This document shows positions 10,502 through 23,600 of a stretch of 64,000 nucleotides of DNA, one piece after another. The stretch is from Strigamia acuminata (taxonomy: Eukaryota; Arthropoda; Chilopoda; Geophilomorpha; Linotaeniidae): assembly GCA_949358305.1 (NCBI GenBank), contig OX442314.1:50104581-50168580 (forward strand), read 5' to 3'. Each line of letters begins with the position of its first letter. Positions within the stretch are counted from its first letter, which is position 1. The notes beneath the pieces were generated by a model, which was given only the letters and a program-made list of their open reading frames with translations, had not been told where the DNA came from and searched no databases. The position numbers and the translations under genes are program-made.

Positions 10502-13051
10502 AAACTAGGTTTAGGGGATTAAATCTCCCCCTCGCACCTGCTCCAAGCGTGGACCCCCGCGGATCAAGTTGAAAGACTTAATCCAAAAGTGTTCCTCGCT
10601 ATCCAGTTCCTGTCCTGACCTAGCAGAGAGCTATGGCCTGTGTATCCAGTTCCTGTTGACCACCTGGACTGGAAATGTGTCCTGAGTATCCCATCACTCT
10701 GACCAGTGATTGGAGGGATTCAGGGGACCACTGCTCTCATTGGAGCAATGGTCAAGCTATTGTCCACCATGAGTATATATTTCCTTGCAACAGGAAGTAG
10801 CTCGCTCTTGACCAGATATTTGACTATATGTTTTCTTGAGCCATTTCTACTACTCCGGTTGTCATGTTGATTGCGCAGACACTTGCTTGTCTGTTGATTG
10901 CGCAGTCAATGCCCCTTATACTGCGGGCCTATGACAACCTACATACGGCGTACACTTGACGTGGAGATGGGTGATATGATGCCTCCATGTCCGGGTGCCC
11001 GATGACGGCTGTGTGGCCGTGAGGAGATCAGGTCGCGGCGATGAGTAGTAAGAATCCCGTCGGGCCGGATATAATTCAACAAGTGTTCCACAAGGCCTGC
11101 CAGTTACAGTAAACCACGGCTGCCGAACAGCGTGTCGAAAATGTAACATTAGGGTTGAAATAACTAAACTCGGAAAAGTTTAGTTAGATTAAATCCCCAG
11201 CTAGTTTATGTCACAACTCAACATTGTGCATAAACACGGATACTTCTTCCAGAACTGTACAAAACTGAAGACTAGCTACATTAGCATTTACTTGCCAGTA
11301 AATGTGTAGCTAAATTGCCAACTTTATGTAAGCAGAATTATTACGAGTATTTACTGAAAAGTAATACTCTAATAAATGCATCCATTGCACGGAACCAGAA
11401 GTTATGATTGTGAACTCGCAACAGTTTACTCTCGTATGAAGAACCAATTTGACGTATCACACCAATTATAACTGTCTTAAAACATTTATAAGAGGTCAAT
11501 TGGTAAATGGCTCTCACAAGCCATTTAAACCAATAACCGCCCCAAGTTTGTGGCGATGCAGATACAGTCAACCGGAAGTCCTCGGATACTAACCTTTTCA
11601 TTACAGATTCGAACCAGGACCAAATAATCAACCGATTCAGACGACATCTTACCGGGACGAAGCCGATTGATATTATTATAGCGCCGCACAGGCAACTATA
11701 TGTATAGTTTAATCGAGAATTCCTTCGGCCATTTGTCGGCATAGTTATTGTGTAACTATATTTTAGGCAAATTGATTAATATAATCACTTCACGGTGATT
11801 ATATTTAGATATCAATAAATATGTTATGTCTTGATAACCACCGGTTTCATTATTTTACCCAGTTCACACTTTAGGTTTGTTAACTTATCTCTCAACTACT
11901 AGAATTGATAGACTTGCTTGTTATGCCAAAATACACATTTTGAGCGGATAGCGTCATCGAAAGGTCATCGTCACAACATGTTCAAGTTAAATAATTATTA
12001 ATGTTTCCTATACTTCATAGAAAATACGATGTGGTAATGTATAGTTACTTGTACAATTCAGAATTACGTAATTCCTGAATAAAGATTTTATGTCCTAAAA
12101 TTCATGATCGAATTGTAAATATTGATTGCATTAATTCGCTACGTTTTCACTTTTTATCGATTTTTTTTCACGAATTGATTCGATTTTCTTGTTAAGAAAG
12201 CAGAAAACTTTGAGCATTCCGCCGCAATATTAAACGCAGGAGTGAAATAAAAGGAGAAAATCTCATTTCATTAAAAATTTCCTCTTTTACTTGATGAATT
12301 AAGATTTTCGGCCGTATTTGTTTATCCACATATTTGGTCCACAAATCGGTCATTCCCATACCTTTTTCAATTCATTCCGGCCCAGCAACGAGTTTGATTT
12401 GTTCCCGTTTCGTCCGCCATGATAGTTTCATCTTGCATCAGATTCACCTACAAATACCGATTTATTTCAATTTGCCGAATTTTCCCAAACCCAAAAACGC
12501 TTGATCTTACAACGTTAATAACTGCTTGGAACCATACCAATCACGATCTGGTGTTTTCATTAGCAACGTTTCCAATAAATCGCTTCACGGCCGCCGACTC
12601 ACTCGGTCACTACAACACAGAGATGCGAAGGCAAACGCGGGCACCACTTTGCTGGGCGCGTGAATGTTTATTTGAATACTGGTAATGTGAAAAAAAATTG
12701 AAATTAAATTTTAAAAAAAAATTTTGATGGATACGAACGGATTTGTAAAGGTCGAAACTCGAAAGGACTAAATCCAATGGAATTAATTAATTTTGGAGAT
12801 TGGTTCTATCTTTACGAGAAACTCGTGTTTTTTCAAATGTAAACCCCGTAGACTTTACTCCTCACGATGCTACGTTGCGCATTGAAGGCACGCTGGCTTG
12901 TTTGATTAGATAGGCATTTCCGATGGTCCTTTTCTCATTAATCTGTAGTAATTTGTTTCGTTTTTTTTTCAATTTCAGTGCGAGAATTTGTTTTGCCGAT
13001 GCTCAAAGCTGGAAACTGGAAATGTCCAAGTCACGGTAAATCGTGTCGTAT
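10502..13051. other. Intergenic DNA with hairpin cluster
   Basis: No convincing gene is present. A group of short perfect or near-perfect palindromes lies at 11162-11185, 11273-11312, 11344-11370, 11696-11711 and 11778-11805. One example is AATATAATCAC facing GTGATTATATT. The rest shows only AT-rich sequence, and the ORFs of 77-133 residues have no recognisable domain or coding-like composition. Confidence 0.5.
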
Positions 13052-13406
13052 GCTGGGCGCAGACATACCGCGATTTCGCGTCGCGTCGCGATTTCGCTAG
13101 CGAAATCGTGCTGTGAATCGCGCGCAGTGCTACACACATGTAGCTATTTCAGCTCTGCGATTTCAATCTTATGACGTCATTCCTTACCTGCCCGCCATTT
13201 CGGTTGAAAATGTTGCTGAAATGACGTCATTTCACACAGCTCACCGATTGGCTGCGACACGAATCGCGGGCGAAATAGTACTTGGGACAAGTACTATTTC
13301 GCAAAGTAGATTTCCAACCGGCGCGAAGGAAATGACGTTATCTGGGCATGCGCAATGGTAACGCGATCGCGACGCGACGCGAAATCGCGGTATGTCTGCG
13401 CCCAGC
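13052..13406. mobile_element. Non-autonomous inverted-repeat transposon (MITE), 355 bp
   Basis: Terminal inverted repeats of 41 bp are perfect by eye: the left end starts GCTGGGCGCAGACATACC and the right end is GGTATGTCTGCGCCCAGC. The inner part of each repeat is a CGCGTCGCGTCGCG run, unusually CpG-rich for this window. An internal palindrome (TAGTACTT...AAGTACTA, about 13277-13302) lies between them. No transposase is encoded. I could not settle a target duplication, so the superfamily is unassigned. Confidence 0.8.
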
Positions 13407-14642
13407 AATGAACGATGAAGGCAGAGACGGCGGACATATTGAATCTGGTTGTATTCCCGATGCTTTTTTTCTTCTTTAATTCGCTTTAATTTGTTTCACT
13501 TATCCTCAATTTCAATCCCAGCATTTTTTATTACCGAAGCTCTTGCTTTCTCGGAATTGCGTTTTCGTTAAAAACGAGAGAAGTTTTCAAATTCTGGTAA
13601 ATTGTGAAATTTGTGCAAACGTTTCTCACTACATTTATCAAACAATTTATCAAACAACCTTATATTTGGGTTTTGAATTGAGTATCCTGTACGACTGCAT
13701 ATACGCAGCATTTACTTGTGCTTTGTATTGCAAGCCTGCATTCTTAAATGAATGTGGCATTAACATGAGTGTGTTGTAAGCCTGCAATGAATTAGCAATT
13801 TAGCAGACTGGATTCAAATTTCACAAGGATACAACATGCAAGCCTTTTTCCAAAAATGTACTCCGTAGTTTTTTTGTTTTACGTGTTAATTATTTGCTCA
13901 ATTGGACGTGGTAACTGGAAGGTCCCTGCTAGAATGGACACGTTTAAAAATCTGATATTGTCAACTAAAATCCTCAACTGAAATACATCTGAATAGCAGC
14001 CGGCCAGCAGCATTCGGTCGAAAAATTCATACCACACCCAACTCGGGTTCGATACCTGCCAATTGGCATCGGCGTTGCCATTGGCTTTGCTTTGATAGAT
14101 GTAGTTTTGCTATTTCTCTTTGAAACTTGCAAGAATTTCCCGCATTTTGTTAACGATTACGATTCTAGCCATTAGCCTTGTGTGCGGTAGCGGTATACCG
14201 TACCGCGGTATTTTTTTAACGAGGCAATACCGCGGTATTCCCAAAAAAACCGCAAAACGGTATACAGAAATACCGCAAATACCGCGTATTCTGCAAACAG
14301 TGGTTCATTGGGTTCCACTTGCCTTCGGCAATCACCATTCTTACACCTGAAATGACAATCAAGTCTACAAATGTTCAATAAATATAATAAAATATTTTTG
14401 ATTACTCAATTGTTCTTGCAAGCACAGAATCATTTAAAGACTCGAGATGTTTTTGAAAGTTAATGAGTTCTGACTTTTACTAATAAAAATATCTTAAACG
14501 CGATGGATAATTTGATAAAGAAAATAAAACGTAAAATCTTACGAATCTAATAAGTTTTCTACAACCCGGACATCGAGTGGCTTGTACTTGCATGTCTTTA
14601 ATTAAAATGAATCCTACGGCAAGCATTTCCGCTGCTTCAATA
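13407..14642. repeat. Intergenic DNA with dispersed repeat copy and CGGTA palindromes
   Basis: The segment 13880-14120 is similar to 38540-38760, sharing landmarks such as TGGTCAACTAAAA-like, CTCAA(C/T)TGAAAT-like and CAGTAGCATTCG-like blocks. It includes GGTTCGATACC, which resembles a pol III B box, so a SINE origin is possible but weak. At 14185-14300 there is a cluster of GGTATACC and ACCGCGGT palindromes of the kind seen at hAT-type ends. Words like TTGTAAGCCTGCATT...GTGGCATT around 13720-13790 recur at 17 and 28.5 kb. No gene is seen. Confidence 0.45.
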
Positions 14643-15132
14643 GAGAGTTTGCGGGATGCATTTTTTCCTTACAGTTAAACACTATACACTAGTTTAGTGC
14701 CATATTGTAAGGGAAAAATCTTTAGTGTATCGTTTTTAACACTAAATTAAAATATAGCGCAGCCAATCAGAATTGAGAACACTATATTGTTAGGTCCGCC
14801 CATTGCAAATGGCGATTATTTTGTTGTCCCGATCAAACACATCAGTCCTAGGTACGTAGATTGAATGATAAGTGAGGCCTAAAATTGAATTTTAGGCCCA
14901 AAACCATACTTTATAGGCATAATAATGGAATTTTATGCAGAAATTTGCACATTTATGCCCTTAAATTAAATTTTTAGGCCCAAAATTACTAACTGTTAGT
15001 AGTTGGCTGAAATAGTGTAGTGATAAGGGAAAAGTGTAGCCCGCAAAAACTTAATTTATCATTTTTCCCTTACACTATTTTTATACCGTATAGTGTTTAA
15101 TTGTAAGGGAAAAATGCATCCCGCAAACTCTC
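14643..15132. mobile_element. Inverted-repeat transposon (MITE), 490 bp, TA duplication
   Basis: The ends are inverted copies of each other for about 44 bp (GAGAGTTTGCGGGATGCA at the left, TGCATCCCGCAAACTCTC at the right, then a TTTTCCCTTAC-A-TTAAACACTATA block). TA flanks both sides (14641-14642 and 15133-15134). There are no coding frames. TA duplication with long TIRs suits a Tc1/mariner-mobilised MITE, but the TIR is not one I can name. Confidence 0.75.
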
Positions 15133-15134
15133 TA

Positions 15135-18100
15135 ATATCGTTACCGCACTTTACACAGCTAAATCAAAAGCTTATCTTAAGACTTACAATAATGCAATAT
15201 AATAACAAATAAATGAACTAGGGTTTCTCAAAACAATTCTTACTAAATTTAATACATGTTGGCTCCCCTGTATAATGAATAATGAGTTCTTGATGTGTTG
15301 TTTGCGGTCCTGTTAGTTTGTGGCCACTTTGTTTGCAATAGGCGTGGATGTGGTTGGGTTCCAGCCCTACCACTGGCTGCTGATTCTCATCCTGTGGTTC
15401 CTGAGCGACGATCACCTCTTGACATAGTGGCCTATCCCTAGCTATTGGCAACTTCCACAACTGCTTAGCCCGTAAAAGTGCACTCATATTTCCTACGCCA
15501 AACAAAATAATTTCTGTCAGTAAGAAAACGCAATTCTGTTTATTAAAGCATTAGCAAATTTTTGCTAGTGTTAGTAGAGCACACGGTTGACAAAACAATC
15601 CAACGGTAAATTATGGTAAATTGCATTTTGAAATGGTTAGCGATGATGGCATCTTAGGAGCAGCTGGGCGTGGCGGAAACTGTTCACTTAGCGCGCCAAA
15701 TTAGAAGCAAGTTTATTTTAATAATGTAAATCTGATAACTGAACTGATCACTAATGTGATTGGTTGCTAAAACGACCTTAAAAAAGAACACGTTTAAGGT
15801 TCAAATACAACATCTAAATTGTAAATTTTAATACTGTATAAGGCTTTAATGATTGCAGTGCAAAATAAATGGTTAATTCCTTGTTTCTTTCAATGTAGTC
15901 TTGAGTTGGGTTGGAGTAATGTAGCCTAAGCAATGGGAAACACTTCTGAGAACTTGTATCAAATGCACAAGTGAAATGGCTCAACCAATGGGAGAAGGTA
16001 CAACCTTGTAGTTGATCAGAGTATAGTTTATTCGAGTGATAAACAACATCGGAAAACACAGGCAAACACAATGATTTGGGTTTTTGTTTGAAATTTTCAA
16101 CGATTTGGATAGAATTCTCTCACACTGACTTGTGAGTTTTTATAGCGCGGCCTGGTAGGAACAACTGTTATTAGCTTATGTAATTTTCAACCAATAGTGA
16201 TGCTTTCCGTCGGCATAGCAACAGTGACGTGTTTTGTGTTGTTATCATTCCATTTCGCGCTTTCAGCCGTTGTTTTCTATCGGGTTCGTGCATTTTCGCA
16301 ATTCGCAATTTCTATTTGTTTTTCGATCGTATTCATGGAGAATTGTATCGATGTATGACCCAGGAGCTGGATTCAGGTTGGATTTTGAGTCGAAGGTTTG
16401 AATTTTGGTTAATATTTCTTGATCACGCGTATGAGGGTGTTTATATTCCATTTTAAGCCTAATCTTAATTTGGAATGAAATATTTGTTAATGTGTAGGCT
16501 GTGAATTTACAATAGGCTCAGAAAATAACTCTTTGTTTGTTTAATTTCAATTTTAATTCGTCTGATGCTTTTTTTCTATTTTTTTCCTTCTTTTGAAGTG
16601 CGTTTCTTCCGTGGCTACGTTCGAACGTGATTTGTAATGGCGCACACCTTGTGAGAGGAGGAGGTTTTGTTGGTGTGAAATGAATGATCCCATGAATGCT
16701 CGACCAATTTCAATCCTATTTAAAAACAAAGTGATTTGGGGGCAGCAAATCCAACTCTCTACCTCCCCGTGGTTGCCCCCGGACCCTGGCCGCCGTTCCA
16801 GTGGTACTGAATGAGAGCTCTAGTATTGGAATTTGGATTCTTATTTTTGTTCCAATTCTTGAAACTACTGGTTTGAACTTTTCATGTTCTTTTCCAATCT
16901 CAATCTCTTTGATAACTCTTGTTGCACTTTTTATGGATTTTGTGCCTTAATTTGACCAATGATTTGGCTTCTGTAAGACTGCATTCCATTAAATGAGTCA
17001 AAATTTCGTGCATAAAATTTGGTATTGTAAGCCTGCTTGAGTGTAGCATTTGCCAAAAATGAAATTTAATCGATATTCGAGTACTGCAAGACTGCATTCC
17101 ATATACTCTAATATATCTATGCGTATTTCGGGTATTTCAATTTTCAAGTGGCTCTTGCAATGCAAATACAAGTAAAACAGACACAGACCATCCACTTCTT
17201 GACTATGCATCAGTTTTGGTTTTTGACATTGTAGAACAAGACTTGTCATGTCAAAGCCAAAGTTTTTAATGTTTTATTCTGTTTCATAAAAAATATTTGT
17301 AAACCTTTGAGAAGCTTTCACTTTTATCAAAATGACTTTTTCCAGAGTTGCAAAAATCCTTGCTGTTGGAAAACAACAACATGGCGGAAAGCTGTTTTTG
17401 TTTCTTGTGTGTTCAGTTTGGTTAGTATCCAACTTTTTATTGTCTCTTATTGGAATCCTTTTATCTCTTTCTCTTGAATATTTCCACAATTTCTCCTGAC
17501 TGTGCTTGTATCTCTCGTTCTGTGGCAACGCTGTTTTCATGTTTTTCAATCATATTTATTAATATTATCTATGAAGAGCCTAGAAAACGGATTAAGATAG
17601 GATTTAGAGTGGATGGTTTGGTCAAGTTAATATATCTTGGTCGTGAACATGTTGTAATTAGACTGCATTTGACTAACATTAAGTGAGTGTAGCATTTACC
17701 AAACATTTCCCTCAGATAATTTTAGCAAACCATATCAGTAGCCAAAGCCCTTTCTTAAAATTTATAAAAGCACAGTATTAGAAAATTCTAAATCTCACAA
17801 TGTGTAGCAGATAAAAAAAATACTGTTACCATTGTATACGCTGTATACCTTGTGTACTGCATACAGTACACAAGATAGCCGCTGGTTGTTCCCTCCAACA
17901 GAATGTTTGTATGGCAATCCAGGCAAGTGTTATGGAATTAAACTAATTCAGGGATAGCTGTAGCACAACCGACCGTTAATTTTGAGACGTTATCCCAGTC
18001 CATACCTATTTTTATTTATCTTGAAGTTTCGTACAGTGGAAGTTTGTATTCTTATTAGGAATCTCAAAAATAAAATTTTTAAAAAAATAAAAACAAAAAA

Positions 18101-18922
18101 GATCTAATAATAATAATATTTTTCCACAACACTTCTTTTAACAATTTCTCTAACCCCTCTTTGATTTTGTTTGTAAATTCCGTCTCATCACTTTGCAGTT
18201 GATATTGCTGCTCCAGTATTTGAGGTAACCCTTAAAACGGATATTTTACTATTTCCAACCAATCTTTAACAATTTTATCTTTATGTGTACAATAATTTGA
18301 CTTGGCTTTCTTTAGTTTTGTTTTTAATTTGGCTAGATGTTTGTTTATCCAATCGTCTAAGGTTCTTTCTTTGTTCCCTTGACCTGTAAAAATATAATTT
18401 ATTAAATTGACCAACTAACTACGTGTATTAATGTGTATCGCGACGGTGCCGATGCGCGACACAGCGCGTGCGCACCTACAGTAATCTATAACGCGAATGG
18501 GCGCTCGGACGAAATATCTTAAGGGCGACATTGTTGCGGGGGTGAAAGTGGCGAAGGGGGTAAAAGTGGCGTAAAAGTGGCGTTTTGTTTAAACAAAACT
18601 TCAAAATCAGAAATAAATTTGAGTTAGCAATGTAAATGAAGTAACAAATTTACAATTTTGATTGCTTAACTGTTTGCATTCACTTTGTGATTTTAAGCTG
18701 TTGTCAGCAGTGTCTTGTCAGAATGTGCTTTGTGCGTCCGAATTGATTCGACCCGCAAAGAATTTGAATGGCCGGCGAACAATCGGTGTAAATCGGCACG
18801 CATTTCTGTACGCATTTTCCTTCTCCAACCTCGCTAAAAAAATCTCGAAATAGGTCAGAATAATTTTATGTTATCTTTACAATTTTTTTTTCCTTTTTTC
18901 TATTTTTGGCAGTGACTTTAAT
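15135..18922. other. Intergenic DNA with dispersed repeat copies
   Basis: No convincing gene. The block 16560-17110 resembles 28200-28640: both carry a GGGGG...AATCCAACTCT-ACCTCC line followed by a GAGAGCTCT line and then GTAAGACTGCATTCC words. At 18425-18590 there is a CpG-rich stretch ending in short tandem units (GGGGGTAAAAGTGGCG-like) that could be a promoter island. Several ORFs of 60-95 residues occur with no domain I recognise. Confidence 0.4.
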
Positions 18923-19465
18923 TTAGTGTTTAATTTGTTTGTTTTTCGATTTCATTTTGCCAGAGGCGGCTGTCTTTGTCTTTGGGCGTGACTTCTTCGG
19001 ACAAGGCTTCTTTATCTCCATGCGTGAAGGCTGCTTGTTTTTGACACATAGGTGTCTTTGTTTCGAAGGTGGCTGCTTAGTTTTCACAGACAGCAGTAGC
19101 CGCTTCCTGTAGACTGCCTGACAGTACTTGTTGTCAATTCCTGACGGAAGGGAAATGGTCCCGTCCATAAAACGTTCGTAACGCTCCATAAGGTCTTCGG
19201 GAGACACAGACGAATGAAGCTACATTTGGAAACTAAATATATATAAAAATATGTAAAAAAATTATATTTTTTATAATATTTTATAAAATCATTTTTTTTT
19301 ACATATTTTATAGCCAATTGATCCCATTCAAAAGGTGTGCTGGGGCGGGCTAGAGAATTAACAAAATAGCAGATCCTTTCATTATCGAGTGCAGAATAAT
19401 GGTGTCTTCCATGGAAAACATAATTCTGATTATTTCCTTCAATTTCAAAATTGTCCTCATTTTCT
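18923..19465 (-). CDS. Possible two-exon host gene, helical domain with Lys-rich tail (5' end not found)
   Basis: Two minus-strand exons fit GT-AG rules: 19303-19465 (acceptor before 19465, donor GTAAAA after 19303) and 18923-19219 (acceptor ...AAATGTAG before 19219). They join in phase 0 across an 83 bp intron. The product reads ENEDNFEIEG at its start, then a compact segment containing ALDNERICYFVNSLARP and FEWDQLAIKYL, then MERYERFMDG and KRLLLSV, and a strongly basic Lys/Pro-rich C-terminus ending at a stop. The fold-like spacing loosely recalls SPK-type helical domains, but this is a weak impression. A first exon upstream of 19465 must exist and was not identified. Confidence 0.4.
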
Positions 19466-20275
19466 CTAATATGTGTATAAATAATAAATATAAAACTAAA
19501 AAATATATATCTAGTTAATTGTGTGACGATTCTACTTTTAGGCTAAATTATTAGCCAAATAAGGGAGATAAATTGGTTAAAACAAGACGTTGTTAAGTCT
19601 AACAACCACCTGACCGAGATAAGCTAAGAAGTGTGCGCTAAAATGAATATACAACGAATAACAACTAACTTACAGTTTTACATGTTTATTAATGAGATAC
19701 AACTGGATCTGGGTTCTGGGTTCGTGTAAACGGGCGAAGCCAGAGGGATAGGGCTGACTTTACGGCATCGTCACAACGAACGCTACGGAGACGTATTCCG
19801 TTCCGTGGCACGAATTACCGTCGCCAATAACTAAATCTGCCGATCATTCAATCGAATGATTCGGACTTCGAATTTAACTAGAGCTATAAAAACATAACAA
19901 ATAAAGTTAGATATTATTTTTATGGGCGGGGACAGTCACGATGGTCGTGAAACCATCAAGGGAAGCTTTGACACCTCCATCCGCCAGCAAGCCTTACGAT
20001 GACAAGATCTCGTGATCAGGCACCGGGTAATAACAATTACCGTGGTCCAAGTATTTGTTCAGCGCAATGTTGTCACATTGCTCACGGGCTACCAACCCGG
20101 CGTGTCGCCTGTGAATTGGCCCTTATAAACCGCCTATTATTAAGGAAGGACCCACAAACCAAGTAATTGACAAGACCTGAGAAGACCTTTCCCCGACTGG
20201 AGACACGAGTGTCCCCGTATACAGAAGGACCACAAGTTACTAATGTAACCGACCCTGAGAACACAGTTTACTGAC
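19466..20275. other. Repeat-like DNA hosting element B
   Basis: No gene found. The GC-richer stretch 19730-20270 carries a TTATAAA box at about 20124 and reads on past element B at 25641-25730 (TGTTGGCATAGAATGCCAG). The block looks like part of an older LTR or other repeat into which B inserted. Its own ends could not be defined. Confidence 0.35.
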
Positions 20276-20482
20276 TTTAGCATTCCTTGCCAAAATTGTC
20301 CATTTCCTGAAGTAGGCCTGTCCCAACGGGACGGCGAGACAAAACATGTACACCTATTCACTCATTTGCACATACTGATTTATTCTGTGAATGGCTGCCT
20401 AGGCAACCGCAATAAACAATCAATTTATATTACACATGTCAATCATTGTACTATAACAATCAAATAGTTTAAATACACAACA
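20276..20482 (-). repeat. 3' LTR of element B (207 bp)
   Basis: The sequence matches 25434-25640 throughout. Read on the minus strand it starts TGTTGTGTATTTAAAC and ends near GGAATGCTAAA. The outer flank is the CTGAC duplication. The exact end is uncertain by 1-2 bp because AC precedes both copies. Confidence 0.92.
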
Positions 20483-20653
20483 TTACTCCCCCTAATTTGT
20501 GACACCAAATTCTCAAAACAGTAATAAACTATTTTTCCATTCACAATCAAACTTTGACATATAAATTTCGTTAATTGACCGAAACTTTGACATTACATAT
20601 TCGCCTAATTTTCAAAAAAACACAACGACTTTTCTGCAGACTTTCAGACAAGC

Positions 20654-23600
20654 TCATGCTTGTTTGGGGTTCTTCTTCCGCTTTTTCTTAACCGGCATGG
20701 ACACTTGGACGTTCGGGTCTCGATATCTCTCGGGGGGTCGGCGCTCTCTCTGCGGATGCTCCCGAGACGTCGACGGAGCCTCAGCATGCTCATCTGACGC
20801 GACGTCGTCGCTCGACCCACTACTGTCCGACTCAGGTAATTGAAACTCCACAAAGCTCCGGGCACCCGCAACGCCAGCTTGAATGTCACCAACGTCATCC
20901 GCGAGTGCCGCGTCATTCTCGACTGTCGGATCTGGCGTTCTTGCAAGCAGCAAGTCGTCGATCCTCTCAAGGCACACACTCAGTCGCCTACGGTCGACCA
21001 CAATCGCACCGTCTTTCGGATCAACGGCGGGCTGTTGTCTGTCCTCCTCGACAATCAACACCTCGCCAGGCTGCTGTACGCCAATTTCTGCCACCAACTC
21101 CTCGATTGGGTGCTGCTCAGTTTCTGCAAATAGATTGTCATTTATGATATTTACGACTTGCTCTTGCACCGCTTCCTCGGATGATGATGACGATGGTGGG
21201 TGAACCACCACACGAGGCGGGTCAAGAAATAACATCCACTGTTCCTCGACTTGCTCGTCCACCACCGGCCTGGCCTGCGAGCTCCCCTCGCCCGGCTGGT
21301 CCCGCGGTGACACCACACTCCTTGCAGGACCGCCGGTGGCTGCTCTCGTCAACACGCGTGCACGCAGCTGATTTACATGCCTGACATGCACAACTCGAGT
21401 TTCCACGTCACGTACTTCATAAATCACGGCTCCCTTTCTTTTGAGAACCACTGCAGCTCTCCACAACTTTGTTGTCGCCGGGAACACTTTATACCACACA
21501 ATGTCATTTTCTGCAAAATTTCTCCTACTGATTTCCGCCAATTCAGGGGCGCTGACCACATGATCGGCACTCGCCCTGGTCAAATGCAAATGTGTGCGCA
21601 ACAGACGCGCGAGAAATCTGTGGGCGGGGGTCAGACCATCCCTTCCCCCTACCGAAGTGTGGTGCGCAAACAACACGCGCGAAATCCGGACGTCCAGACT
21701 ACCGCTGGTAATTTTCGCCAATCGGTCTTTAAACTCGCGCACCGCCCGTTCCGCCCGGCCGTTGCTCTGCGGATGAAATGGTGGTGACCAGAGCTGCGAC
21801 ACAGCGTTTCTTTCTAAGAAATCACGAAACTCGCGCGACGTAAAGCACGTGGCGTTGTCCGACACGACCGTGACCGGCAAGCCAAAGTCGGCGAACAAAC
21901 GCCGCAAAACCGCAATTGTCGCGCCGCTGGTTGCAGAAGCAACTGCTTGTGCTTCTATCCACCCTGATAGAGCATCGACGATTATTAAAATCATCTTGCC
22001 AAGCAGGGGCCCGGCGTAGTCCAAATGGATTCGCTCCCAGGGGAGAGCAGCATGCGGCCAACTCACCGGCAGCGCGCGAGGCGGCATGGGGGCCAGCCGC
22101 TTGCACGTCTCACATGCGGCACAGTGCGCGGCGATATCAGCGTTGACCGTCGGCCACCAAAACGCGGCTCGCGCACGGCCCTTCATCGACACGATGCCGA
22201 CGTGCCCATCGTGCAGCAACTGCAGCGCACGCTGTACGAGCGTCGCGGGCACGACAAACCTCTCTCCCCATACGACCACGCCGGAATCCAACGACAGCTC
22301 GAGAAAACGGTCTTTATAAGGCTGAAACTCGCTCTTATCACCAACAGCAGTCCACACGCCCGACTTCACCATTCGCATCACCTCGCGCAGAACCGGGTCA
22401 CTGCCCGTGGCCAACACCAGTTCCTGCCTTGCGATCAGGCTCTCCAAAGTAAGTTCTGTTAGGAAAGTATAAATATTAGTTTTCACATTTAATGGTGGAT
22501 CAACTGGCGCGCGGCTTAAAGCATCAGCGTTGGACACGTCCACGCCTTTCCGATACATCAACTCGTAATCATAACAAGCTAAAGCTAAAGCCCAGCGCAA
22601 CATCCTCGGCGCGATTATATTAGATATTGGGCGATTCCTCCCGAGAATACCCAGCAACGGGCGATGGTCCGTATAAATCGAGAAATGGCGTCCGCAGATG
22701 TATTGGTGGAACCTTTTCACTGCAAACAGGATGGCCAGCGCCTCCTTGTCAATCTGCGCATAATTCCTTTCAGCAGATGACAAGGAGCGCGACGCGTACA
22801 CTACTGGCCACTCTCTGTTATCGGTGCCCACTTGGGCCAGCACCGCCCCCACCCCCACTGGGGACGCGTCGGCCACAACAACGGCAGGTCGACTCAAATC
22901 GTAGAATTTTAAGACGGGAGCCGACGCAAGTGCCTGTTTAATGCGATTAAACGCGCTTTCCTGCGTTTTCGACCACATCCACGGCTGCCCCTTGACAAGC
23001 AACGCGTACAATGGCGCTGCCATCGTCGATAAACCCTGGACAAACTGGCCGTAGAAGTTGATCAGGCCGAGAAAAGACTTGACCTGAGTCACTTCTGTTG
23101 GGGCCTTAATCCCGGTGATGGCCCTTACTCGCTCGGGTAACGGGGAAACGCCGCCATGCGCCAGTTGAAACCCCAAAAACTCGATAGATGTTACGCAAAA
23201 GACGCATTTCGCGCGACACAAACGAAGTTTTTTCTTAAACAACCTCTCGAAAACTAGCGCGATAATCACCAGGTGTTCTTCCACCGTGATTGTGGCAATC
23301 AAAATATCGTCTTGGTAGACGAAAATTTTATTGATTCCTGCCACAACTCCCTCAGCTGTTCTCTGGAATATCCCGCTACTGCTAATAGTCCCGAAGGGCA
23401 AACGATTTACGGCCATTAGGCCTTTAATCGTGTTCACCGCCGCTATAATCGCGGATTTCTGGGACAATTTCAACTGTTGGTAAGCGTGTCTGTAATCAAG
23501 CTTTGAGAATATCGTGGCTCTCCCCACTTGTGCGAATATATCTGCGATTGAGGGGAGGGGAAACGGATCCGGTTCGATGGCGATGTTGATGGTGGATCGG

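Noticed and set aside
11341-11742. 133-codon minus-strand ORF
   Set aside because: Composition is not protein-like, there is no domain, and it lies across several palindromes.
13990-14070. B-box-like GGTTCGATACC suggesting a tRNA-derived SINE
   Set aside because: No convincing A box at proper distance and the second copy (38.7 kb) lacks the B box. Kept only as a dispersed repeat.
15218-15505. 95-codon minus-strand ORF with HIHAYCKQSGHK
   Set aside because: One Cys and His pair is not enough for a zinc finger; no partner exon or promoter seen.
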